Positions 1 to 5,132 of a stretch of 5,132 nucleotides of DNA are shown piece after piece. Source of the stretch: Nitrospiraceae bacterium (lineage in GTDB: Bacteria; Nitrospirota; Nitrospiria; Nitrospirales; Nitrospiraceae); the NCBI GenBank assembly GCA_005800255.1, contig SYGW01000116.1, forward strand, positions 1 to 5,132. Reading direction: 5' to 3'. Below the pieces are notes generated by a model that ran no database searches, had not been told where the DNA came from, and saw only the letters and a program-made list of their open reading frames with translations. Position 1 is the stretch's first letter, and each line of letters begins with the position of its first letter. Made by a program: the position numbers and the translations under genes.

Positions 1-1
1 A

Positions 2-1078
2 TTGCGCCAGGAAAATTTGCAGTTGCGCGAAGAGCTGGAGGGACGGTTCAGCTTCGAGGGTATTCTTGGGAAGAACGATCGGATGCGGGAGGTGTTGGAG
101 AAGATCCAACTGGTCGCGGCCACGGATTCGACCGTGCTGATCGTCGGGGAGAGCGGGACCGGCAAGGAACTGGTGGCCAATGCGCTGCACCGCAGCAGCC
201 CGCGTTGTGATCATGCGTTGATCAAGGTGAGCTGCGCAGCCTTGCCGGAAACCTTGTTGGAGGCGGAACTCTTCGGGCACGAAAAGGGGGCGTTCACGGG
301 GGCGCTCAAGCAGCGGCGGGGCCGTTTCGAGCTGGCGCACAAGGGGACGCTGTTTCTGGACGAGATCGGAGAGATTTCCCCTGTGGTGCAGGTGAAGTTG
401 CTGCGGGTATTGCAGGAACGGCAATTCGAGCGGGTGGGGGGAAGCGAAACCGTCGAGGTAGATGTGCGGCTCGTCTGCGCCACGCAGAAAGATCTCAAGA
501 AAGAGGTGCAACAGGGACGGTTTCGGGAAGACCTCTATTATCGCCTCAACGTCGTCCCGGTGATCTTGCCCCCGCTGCGTGAGCGCCGGGAAGATGTGCT
601 GTTGATCGGCGAACACATGTTGCAGGCCCGCGCGGCGAAAACAAGCAAGCCCGTGAAGGGGTTTTCCCAGCGGGCTCAGGAGCTTTTGCTCCGCTACTCG
701 TTCCCGGGCAACGTGCGCGAATTGGAAAACATGATCGAACGAGCGGTCGCGCTGGGGCGTCCAGAGGAGGACGTGCAGCCCTGGGACCTCTGCGGGTTTT
801 CCTCCTGCCCCTACTTGGGCGGGACGCAGCAGGAGACATGCGGGTTTTGCAGCGAGGGTTTGACCGGCAAGCGGGCGACCAGCGCCATGCTGGGTTCGCT
901 GGCTTCGGCCAGAGAGGCGTTCGAGAAGGACTATATCCTGGCCGTGCTGGAGCGGGTCGGCGGGAGCCGGACGGAAGCGTCGCGGCTGCTGGGGCTCTCC
1001 CGGAAAGCCTTGTGGGAGAAGTGCAAGCGCTACGGGATTCCCTCCGCGCGCGGCGAGTCGGATGAAGCGGACGAATAG
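2..1078 (+). CDS. Sigma-54-dependent transcriptional regulator (NtrC family), 5' partial
   Basis: The protein is a bacterial enhancer-binding ATPase that remodels RNA polymerase-sigma-54 to open promoters. The visible 358 residues begin with a short leucine/glutamate-rich helix typical of the linker after a receiver or sensor domain, so the true N-terminus lies upstream; the TTG at position 2 is not taken as a start. The AAA+ domain has Walker A GESGTGKE (residues 49-56), the sigma-54 contact loop GAFTGA (96-101), Walker B TLFLDE (116-121), sensor I region ATQKDL (160-165), the arginine-finger region FREDLYYRLN (174-183) and the sensor II motif FPGNVRELEN (234-243). A Fis-type helix-turn-helix occupies about 318-346. 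Between them lies an unusual linker with Cys264, Cys269, Cys280 and Cys283. The gene ends at TAG 1076-1078 and converges on the WD40 gene. The family assignment is very secure; signal and targets cannot be told from this fragment. Confidence 0.96.
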   Translation: MRQENLQLREELEGRFSFEGILGKNDRMREVLEKIQLVAATDSTVLIVGESGTGKELVANALHRSSPRCDHALIKVSCAALPETLLEAELFGHEKGAFTGALKQRRGRFELAHKGTLFLDEIGEISPVVQVKLLRVLQERQFERVGGSETVEVDVRLVCATQKDLKKEVQQGRFREDLYYRLNVVPVILPPLRERREDVLLIGEHMLQARAAKTSKPVKGFSQRAQELLLRYSFPGNVRELENMIERAVALGRPEEDVQPWDLCGFSSCPYLGGTQQETCGFCSEGLTGKRATSAMLGSLASAREAFEKDYILAVLERVGGSRTEASRLLGLSRKALWEKCKRYGIPSARGESDEADE

Positions 1079-1159
1079 GCGCTAGCAGGATAGCGAGGCC
1101 TTGCCACCCTGCTCTAACTGACGCCGGAGCAGTCAGCCCTTCGCCAGCCGCCGTTGGAG
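1079..1159. other. Convergent intergenic gap with weak hairpins
   Basis: These 81 bases separate the stop codons of the regulator and the WD40 gene. Two modest inverted repeats are visible: AGCAGG (1084-1089) with CCTGCT (1108-1113), and CTGAC (1118-1122) with GTCAG (1132-1136) around a 9-base loop. Neither is followed by a T-run on either strand, so a standard intrinsic terminator is not supported. They may still contribute to termination in both directions, or transcription may end by Rho. Confidence 0.3.
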
Positions 1160-2260
1160 TTACTCCTGGGGCTCGGTCCCGCCTTCCCAGAGCTTGACCG
1201 TGCGGTCCCAGGAGGCGCTGAGCAGGCGTCGTCCGTCAGGGGAGAAAGCAACGCCGCGCACCGCTCCGGTATGGGCCTTCAACGTTCTGAAATGGCGGCC
1301 CGCGGCCAGGTCCCAGAGCTTGATCTGGTTGTCATCGCCGCAACTGGCCAGGACCCTGCCGTCCGGCGACACAGCCAGGGACCGGACCCATCCCCCGTGG
1401 CCCTTGAGCGTCCGAATCTCGGTCATCTGGGGCATTTGGAACATCTTGATCGTGGCGTCGCGGCTCCCGCTGACCAACACCTGGCCGTCAGGGGTGAAGG
1501 TCAATGCGCCGATCCAATAGAGCATGGGCTTCTGGAACCCGCCCTCGTCCTCGACAAAGTACCCTCGGTATTCGGTGGTGTCGTCGTCCTCGATCTCCTG
1601 CCAGTGGCCGTTGTGGAGGATTTTTTCTTCGCCGCTTGGAAGGACTTCCCAGAGTTTGATCTTGCCGATGTCGGATCCGCTGGCTAAATGGAAGCCGTTC
1701 GGAGAGAAGGCGACCACCGGAGACCAATGGTGGTCGAACTGATCCTTTCCGAGTAGGGTCATGAGCTCGGTGCCCGTGCTGATTTCCCAGATCTTAATGT
1801 CTTTGTTGTGGCTGCCCCGAGCGAGCATGAGCCCGTCGGGAGAGAGGGACAGGCTACAGACGTTGTGATCGTAGCGCGTGAAGAGCAGCTTGGTGGGTTC
1901 CCCCGTCGTGGGGTTCCAGATCCGAATGGTTCGGTCCTCGCTGCCGGTGACCAGCGTCTGCCCGTCCGGGGTATAGAGGATGGCGCGGATGTCGTGGGTA
2001 TGGCCGCGCAGGGACCGCAGCAGCCGTCCGGTTTCGATATCCCAAATGCGGACCAGCCGGTCCGCGCCTCCGCTGGCAAAGGTGAGCCCGTCCGGCGAGA
2101 AGGCGACGGCCCAGATGCCGTGAGAATGGCCGCGAAACGTCTTCACCTCCCTGGTGTCGGCCTTCCAATATTCCAGGAGGTCGGCTGGCGGTGTCGATGT
2201 TCCTGCCGGGGCAGATCCGGTCGGGCTGCTGGAGGGGAGGGGCTGGATCATTTCGGTCAT
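1160..2260 (-). CDS. WD40 repeat beta-propeller protein
   Basis: The product is a 366-residue protein made almost entirely of WD40 repeats, predicted to fold as one seven-blade propeller acting as a protein-interaction scaffold. Repeats run at about residues 38-78, 79-120, 121-163, 164-210, 211-278, 279-323 and 324-361. They show recurrent FSPDG-type turns, SGS/D dyads and closing IW or LW (for example RIWDI, KLWDL, VKLWE). Blade 5 is enlarged by an acidic insertion of about 30 residues (roughly 218-250). The first 35 residues are Ser/Pro/Thr-rich and low complexity, with no signal peptide or membrane segment, so a cytoplasmic location is likely. The start at 2260 is chosen because AAGGAG lies 10 bases upstream and the repeats begin soon after; the frame stays open further upstream but there overlaps the opposite gene. 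The binding partner is unknown. No enzymatic domain is fused to the propeller. Confidence 0.9.
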   Translation of the reverse strand: MTEMIQPLPSSSPTGSAPAGTSTPPADLLEYWKADTREVKTFRGHSHGIWAVAFSPDGLTFASGGADRLVRIWDIETGRLLRSLRGHTHDIRAILYTPDGQTLVTGSEDRTIRIWNPTTGEPTKLLFTRYDHNVCSLSLSPDGLMLARGSHNKDIKIWEISTGTELMTLLGKDQFDHHWSPVVAFSPNGFHLASGSDIGKIKLWEVLPSGEEKILHNGHWQEIEDDDTTEYRGYFVEDEGGFQKPMLYWIGALTFTPDGQVLVSGSRDATIKMFQMPQMTEIRTLKGHGGWVRSLAVSPDGRVLASCGDDNQIKLWDLAAGRHFRTLKAHTGAVRGVAFSPDGRRLLSASWDRTVKLWEGGTEPQE

Positions 2261-2270
2261 AACACACGTA

Positions 2271-2276
2271 CTCCTT
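2271..2276 (-). promoter_or_regulatory. Ribosome binding site of the WD40 gene
   Basis: On the minus strand AAGGAG is followed by ten bases and then ATG at 2260-2258. This near-perfect Shine-Dalgarno sequence decides the start in a frame that remains open for over 300 codons upstream. Confidence 0.75.
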
Positions 2277-2287
2277 AACAGCGCAGC

Positions 2288-2303
2288 CGCAAGGGCCCTG
2301 CCG
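2288..2303 (-). promoter_or_regulatory. Candidate sigma-54 (-24/-12) promoter for the WD40 gene
   Basis: Read on the minus strand the element is CGGCAGGGCCCTTGCG. It matches the sigma-54 consensus TGGCACG-N4-TTGCA at 9 of 12 specified positions, including the essential GG and GC with the correct 10-base gap. The predicted start of transcription is near 2277, giving a leader of about 17 nt that just includes the AAGGAG ribosome site. GC-rich sequence makes chance matches fairly common, so this is tentative. The presence of a sigma-54 activator gene nearby adds modest support. Confidence 0.35.
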
Positions 2304-2304
2304 G

Positions 2305-2318
2305 GTATTTGCAAATAC
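2305..2318. promoter_or_regulatory. Perfect 14-bp palindrome, possible operator
   Basis: GTATTTGCAAATAC is a perfect inverted repeat in the divergent intergenic region. It is AT-rich against a GC-rich background and covers the candidate plus-strand -35 box (2309-2314). This size and symmetry suit a dimeric regulator. No cognate regulator can be named from the sequence. Confidence 0.4.
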
Positions 2319-2338
2319 AGCGGCTGGATGGCTATAAT
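2309..2338 (+). promoter_or_regulatory. Candidate sigma-70 promoter for the HExxH protein/ferredoxin unit
   Basis: TTGCAA (2309-2314), an 18-base spacer and a perfect TATAAT (2333-2338) form a plausible promoter. It would start near 2345 and give a leader of about 150 nt before the gene at 2495. The -10 box is exact, while the -35 box matches TTGACA at 4 of 6 positions and sits inside the 14-bp palindrome, suggesting control by whatever binds there. Confidence 0.45.
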
Positions 2339-2356
2339 CAGCGCAGGATTGCGTTG

Positions 2357-2386
2357 ATCATAAAAGATGGTTTGCAAGCAAGTCAA
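2357..2386 (-). promoter_or_regulatory. Candidate sigma-70 promoter for the WD40 gene
   Basis: On the minus strand TTGACT (2386-2381), an 18-base spacer and TATGAT (2362-2357) each match the sigma-70 consensus at 5 of 6 positions. The predicted start is near 2350, with a leader of about 90 nt to the WD40 start. It points towards the plus-strand candidate promoter, so the two would transcribe across each other. Confidence 0.45.
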
Positions 2387-2494
2387 GCCGCCGTATCCGT
2401 CCACGCCTCCGGTCAACCCTGAGATTCCTTCTCTCGTGTTAACGTAGCCGGTTAAGGCCAAGCGTAGCCGCGAGCAAGCAGGAGACACCCGTCC

Positions 2495-3493
2495 ATGGAG
2501 ATTCGATTTCAGCCAGCCCTTCTTCAGGAAGTCATTGATTCCTTCGTGGAGAAGACGGAGCGAGAGGGCGATCCGACCTACTACAAGGAGTTTCACGAAC
2601 TGGCAGACCCCATCTATGAGAAGTTCTCGTTGGACGATCGGGAGGCGGAGTTCAAGAAACTGTACCAGTATTTGTTCGGAACCTGGGGGTTTTCGGACAT
2701 CGTCCGGGACGCGTTCGACGAGTTCCCGCAGCTCAAGGAGCGCATCGGGATCGTCTTGATCAAGGGGGTGCTGAAAGAGGATCAGGAGGGCGTCGACATC
2801 CTGAGAAAATGGGGCTCCGTCGAACAGGACCTGGCCAAGCAGTTCGAGGAAAAGGGGCTCAAGGGAGTGGGGATCAAGTTGATCCCGCGTCGGTTCTATG
2901 ACCCGGCGTTGACCCGCTACTGCCGCCATGAACTCATGCACATTGCCGACATTCTGGACGAGACCTTCGGCTACGATCCGGACACCAAAGTTGGGCAGAA
3001 TCCGGGCGAAGAAACCCTGATCCTGCATCGTTATCGTGTGCTCTGGTGCCTGCACATCGATTCCCGGTTGTTGCGGGAGGGAAAGGAATCGATGCTGACC
3101 CGGGAGGACCGTTTTAAGGAGTTCCGTTCCTGGTACCGCAAGATTCCTCCGACGCAGTTGAAGTCGGTATTCGAGGGGCTGTGGCAGGCGGACCAGCTGA
3201 CCCACGCGGAGCTCGTCGAGATGGCCACCGACACCCTGCGTGTCATGGACCGAGCGTTGGATGTGGAGGGCGGGGAACTCCCAGAGGTTCAGAACAAGGT
3301 TATGCTGATGCCGGGTTTCCCCTGCCCGCTCTGCCGCTTTCCGACTTATTCATGGGTTGAGGATCTCGAAAATAAATTAGAAAAGCACGTCTTGGATTTC
3401 ATCCGTGACAATCATCCTGGGTGGGATACGGAGTTCGGGGCCTGCGATCGTTGCGTCGAAGTGTACAAGCTCCGCGCCGATGGCGTGATGTAA
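2495..3493 (+). CDS. Unrecognised protein with HExxH motif and C-terminal zinc-ribbon-like cysteines
   Basis: I do not recognise the family of this 332-residue soluble protein. Two features stand out. First, HELMH (residues 145-149) followed by Asp152 and Asp155 resembles the metal-binding helix of zincin metalloproteases; Asp155 sits where HExxHxxGxxD enzymes have their third ligand, though the usual glycine is replaced by Asp152. Second, CPLC (277-280) and CDRC (317-320) form a C-x2-C-x36-C-x2-C set suited to one zinc ion or possibly an Fe-S centre. The rest is charged and probably largely helical, rich in Glu, Lys and Arg, with no signal peptide or membrane segment. GGAG lies 10 bases before the ATG. 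The ferredoxin gene follows after 14 nt, implying a shared transcript. A peptidase or metal-dependent maturation role is possible, but HExxH also occurs by chance in helical proteins, so function remains open. Confidence 0.9.
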   Translation: MEIRFQPALLQEVIDSFVEKTEREGDPTYYKEFHELADPIYEKFSLDDREAEFKKLYQYLFGTWGFSDIVRDAFDEFPQLKERIGIVLIKGVLKEDQEGVDILRKWGSVEQDLAKQFEEKGLKGVGIKLIPRRFYDPALTRYCRHELMHIADILDETFGYDPDTKVGQNPGEETLILHRYRVLWCLHIDSRLLREGKESMLTREDRFKEFRSWYRKIPPTQLKSVFEGLWQADQLTHAELVEMATDTLRVMDRALDVEGGELPEVQNKVMLMPGFPCPLCRFPTYSWVEDLENKLEKHVLDFIRDNHPGWDTEFGACDRCVEVYKLRADGVM

Positions 3494-3507
3494 CGAAGGG
3501 AAGGCTC

Positions 3508-4119
3508 ATGGCCACGGATCCGAATTACGGCCGCCGCCACTTCCTCAAGGATTCCGTCCTGTCCGTCGCCAAAACGGCGCAGGAATTTGTCAAACATCGG
3601 GATGCGTCGCCGGAGCGGTCCAAGCCGGAGCCGACTCTCAGAACCGACTGGCTTAGGCCTCCGGGGGCGGTCGCCGAGGCGCTCTTTCTGGAGCGCTGTA
3701 CCAGCTGCGGAGATTGTCTCAAGGTCTGTCCCTACGGCAGCATCAAACCGGAACCCAAGTCCGGCACCCCAGTGATCTTTCCGGATGAAATGCCCTGTCA
3801 TCTCTGTGAGGACTTCCCTTGTATTGCCTCCTGCGGGACCGACGCGTTACTCCCTGTGGCCGGTGTGAGAGAGGTGGCGATGGGAGTCGCCGCGGTGGCT
3901 CATCGGATCTGTACTGCAGGCCAGGGCTGCCATGCCTGCGTGTCCCGTTGTCCCACCGAAGCCCTGGCCATGGATTTTGAATCGTTCCGCCTGATGGTTA
4001 TGGAGGAGCGATGTGTGGGGTGCGGTCTCTGCGAGCAAACGTGCAAAACCGTGAATGACAAAGTCGCTATCACGATCACACCGGCACGGGCGCTGGCATC
4101 CGGAGGGAACGCCAGATGA
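3508..4119 (+). CDS. Ferredoxin-type protein with four [4Fe-4S] motifs, NapF/NapG-like
   Basis: The 203-residue product has sixteen cysteines arranged as four [4Fe-4S] motifs: Cys64/67/70/74; Cys97/100/105/109; Cys135/141/144/148; and Cys169/172/175/179. The first and last are classic CxxCxxCxxxC, the second has a C-x2-C-x4-C-x3-C spacing and the third C-x5-C-x2-C-x3-C. This layout is that of the NapF/NapG/MauM ferredoxin-type proteins, which pass electrons to, or help assemble, molybdoenzymes. The N-terminus has RRHFLK (residues 9-14), resembling a twin-arginine Tat motif, but the following segment is only weakly hydrophobic and no clear cleavage site is seen, so periplasmic export is uncertain. 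The ATG at 3508 is preferred over the longer open frame because GAAGGGAAGG lies just upstream and the longer version would overlap the previous gene. It probably forms an operon with that gene. The family is clear; whether it is closer to NapF or NapG is not. Confidence 0.92.
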   Translation: MATDPNYGRRHFLKDSVLSVAKTAQEFVKHRDASPERSKPEPTLRTDWLRPPGAVAEALFLERCTSCGDCLKVCPYGSIKPEPKSGTPVIFPDEMPCHLCEDFPCIASCGTDALLPVAGVREVAMGVAAVAHRICTAGQGCHACVSRCPTEALAMDFESFRLMVMEERCVGCGLCEQTCKTVNDKVAITITPARALASGGNAR

Positions 4120-4163
4120 GCGGCGTCCTTGCGCATGAACTAGGTTCGGCTGGAAAATCATAG
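4116..4163 (+). CDS. Possible 15-codon mini-ORF coupled to the ferredoxin stop
   Basis: ATG at 4116 overlaps the ferredoxin TGA in an ATGA arrangement typical of translational coupling. GGAGGG (4102-4107) lies 8 bases upstream, a stronger ribosome site than those of the full-length genes here. The frame stops after 15 codons at TAG 4161-4163, encoding MSGVLAHELGSAGKS. It may be a small peptide, the remnant of a lost downstream gene, or an accident. No function can be given. Confidence 0.3.
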   Translation: MSGVLAHELGSAGKS

Positions 4164-4277
4164 GGTTGCCATAGACATAATAAGGGCTGAGTTCGAGCTT
4201 GACTTCCCCCGGTGCATTGCCTATCATACGCGAGCTTACGCCTGAACGGTGGTAAGGACTCGTCGGAGAATGTGTTG
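4120..4277. other. Intergenic region between ferredoxin and chaperone genes
   Basis: These 158 bases contain the mini-ORF at their start, an AT-richer middle and a sigma-70-type promoter before the chaperone gene. I found no convincing intrinsic terminator, no RNA gene and no convincing sigma-54 element. The break in spacing and the internal promoter suggest that the chaperone gene can be expressed independently of the two genes before it. Confidence 0.5.
4199..4227 (+). promoter_or_regulatory. Near-consensus sigma-70 promoter for the TorD-family gene
   Basis: TTGACT (4199-4204), an ideal 17-base spacer and TATCAT (4222-4227) each match consensus at 5 of 6 positions. Transcription would start near 4234, leaving a leader of about 43 nt with GGAG (4264-4267) 10 bases before the ATG at 4278. 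This is the best-looking promoter in the window and argues that the chaperone gene begins its own transcription unit. Confidence 0.55.
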
Positions 4278-5132
4278 ATGAATACGAAGGAAAGTCAGCG
4301 GGGAGTCGCGGATTCTCTCGCAATGCCTGCTGGCTCCGTCGCCATCAAGGACTCCCCGGCCGTTGAACGAGCGCTGGGTCGCAGCAAGCTCTACCTCCTG
4401 CTTTCGTGGAGCATGCTCTATCCGGAAGACGATGAGTTCCTGGACTATCTGCAGTCCGGGGAATTCGTAGAAGATGCCAGATCGGCGCTTGAGAGTCTCC
4501 GCCAGGGCTTGGAGGGAATGGGCGGGGAGCGGGCGCGGACGAAACTCTCCGCCGTCGCCAAGTCGCTGGACCAAGTCGAAGCCCTCGTGGCATCCGAGTG
4601 TGTGAACTGGCAATTGAGTGATCTGCAAGCCGAGCATCGGCGGGTGTTCAGTAACGTGATCACCCTGGATTGTCCCCCCTACGAAACCCTCTTCGGCAAC
4701 GATCACGTATTCGGTCAAGCGCATGTGATGGGCGATATCGCCGGCTACTATCGGGCGTTCGGGGTCGAGCTCTCCAAGGACATTCATGAACGCATGGATC
4801 ATCTGAGCGTCGAGCTCGAGTTCATGCATTTTCTGGCCTACAAAGAATCCTACGCCCGTTGCCATGATGGTGCCGATAAGACGCAGATCGTGGTGGACGC
4901 GCAAAAAAAATTCGTGAAAGAGCATGTCGGCCGGTGGGTTCCGTTGTTTTGCCGCATGTTGGTCAAAAAAGCCGACTCGGGGTTTTTCCGGCACATGGCG
5001 GACTTTGGTTCCGACTGGATGGACTTTGAAGCGGCCTACCTCGGGGTGACCCCCCAGCCTTATTCCGAGGCCGATTATCGTCCGGCCACGTTTAATGCTC
5101 CGGAAGGGCAGACCTATGAGTGCGGCGCGCAA
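4278..5132 (+). CDS. TorD/NarJ-family molybdoenzyme maturation chaperone, 3' partial
   Basis: The frame runs from ATG 4278 to the window edge without a stop, giving 285 residues. It matches the TorD/DmsD/NarJ family of cytoplasmic, mostly helical chaperones that hold a molybdoenzyme catalytic subunit until its Mo-bisMGD cofactor is inserted. Diagnostic segments are LDCPPYETLFG (residues 130-140), QAHVMGDIAGYYRAFG (147-162) and ERMDHLSVELEFMHFLAYKE (171-190), followed by a helix FVKEHVGRWVPLFC (212-225). The DHLSVELEFM pattern resembles delta-type chaperones of type II DMSO-reductase enzymes such as the Ddh, Ebd, Ser and Clr systems. The start at 4278 is supported by GGAG 10 bases upstream; Met16 lacks a ribosome site. 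At 285 residues so far it is already longer than classic TorD (about 200), with a non-conserved N-terminal extension of about 30 residues and a C-terminal tail. The client enzyme is not in the window and is probably downstream. Confidence 0.9.
   Translation, partial: MNTKESQRGVADSLAMPAGSVAIKDSPAVERALGRSKLYLLLSWSMLYPEDDEFLDYLQSGEFVEDARSALESLRQGLEGMGGERARTKLSAVAKSLDQVEALVASECVNWQLSDLQAEHRRVFSNVITLDCPPYETLFGNDHVFGQAHVMGDIAGYYRAFGVELSKDIHERMDHLSVELEFMHFLAYKESYARCHDGADKTQIVVDAQKKFVKEHVGRWVPLFCRMLVKKADSGFFRHMADFGSDWMDFEAAYLGVTPQPYSEADYRPATFNAPEGQTYECGAQ

Noticed and set aside
1084..1136. Bidirectional intrinsic terminator between the convergent genes
   Set aside because: The stems are only 5-6 bp with large or imperfect loops and no T-run follows on either strand.
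1154..1687. Plus-strand open frames across the WD40 gene
   Set aside because: They are shadows caused by GC-rich codon bias; only the minus-strand frame gives a coherent series of WD40 repeats.
2261..3205. Continuation of the WD40 open frame upstream on the minus strand, which would give a 681-residue protein
   Set aside because: The extra 315 residues are antisense to the well-supported HExxH gene, have no recognisable domain, and the WD40 start at 2260 has its own strong ribosome site.
3421..3507. A longer N-terminus for the ferredoxin, starting inside the preceding gene
   Set aside because: It would overlap 24 codons of the upstream gene and place 29 extra basic residues ahead of the RRHFLK motif; ATG 3508 has a good ribosome site.
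4181..4200. A GG-N10-GC pattern (4185-4198) as a sigma-54 promoter for the chaperone gene
   Set aside because: The -12 region reads GAGC rather than TTGC and the -24 region is weak; a near-consensus sigma-70 promoter just downstream explains expression better.
4194..4237. Direct repeat CGAGCTT at 4194-4200 and 4231-4237 flanking the chaperone promoter
   Set aside because: A 7-base repeat is expected about once by chance in a 158-base region, and no symmetry supports it as an operator.
4236..5132. A 298-codon minus-strand open frame across the end of the window
   Set aside because: It is the antisense shadow of the TorD-family gene, whose plus-strand translation shows conserved family motifs; the minus-strand product resembles nothing known to me.

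Overview
This 5.1 kb window is GC-rich bacterial chromosome, tightly coding, with no RNA gene, CRISPR array or insertion sequence that I can see. The gene set suggests a chemolithotroph-like or anaerobically respiring bacterium. It comprises a sigma-54 activator, a WD40 propeller protein, a NapF/NapG-like ferredoxin with four [4Fe-4S] motifs, and a TorD/NarJ-family chaperone of the type that serves type II DMSO-reductase-family molybdoenzymes. Nitrospira and relatives, whose nitrite oxidoreductase belongs to that enzyme family, are my leading guess. This is inference from gene content and style; no marker gene here proves the taxon.

Layout. (1) 2-1078, plus strand: the AAA+ and Fis-type HTH part of a sigma-54-dependent regulator whose N-terminus lies outside the window. 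Its linker carries an unusual four-cysteine motif. (2) 1079-1159: a short convergent gap with only weak hairpins. (3) 1160-2260, minus strand: a complete seven-blade WD40 protein. (4) 2261-2494: a divergent intergenic region holding candidate promoters in both directions, a perfect 14-bp palindrome and a possible sigma-54 element facing the WD40 gene. (5) 2495-3493, plus strand: an unrecognised protein with an HExxH motif and a C-terminal CxxC...CxxC pair. (6) 3508-4119, plus strand: the ferredoxin, 14 nt downstream and probably co-transcribed. (7) 4116-4163: a 15-codon mini-ORF overlapping the ferredoxin stop by ATGA and preceded by a strong Shine-Dalgarno sequence. (8) 4120-4277: an intergenic stretch with a near-consensus sigma-70 promoter. 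(9) 4278-5132, plus strand: a TorD-family chaperone still open at the window edge.

How the genes may work together. The ferredoxin and the chaperone are both typical accessories of Mo-bisMGD enzymes, so a molybdoenzyme or its subunits probably lie just downstream or elsewhere in the locus. The HExxH/zinc-ribbon protein shares the ferredoxin's transcription unit and is the least explained element; it could be an additional maturation factor. The sigma-54 regulator is a plausible controller of the locus, with its cysteine cluster as a possible redox or metal input, but no target is demonstrated.
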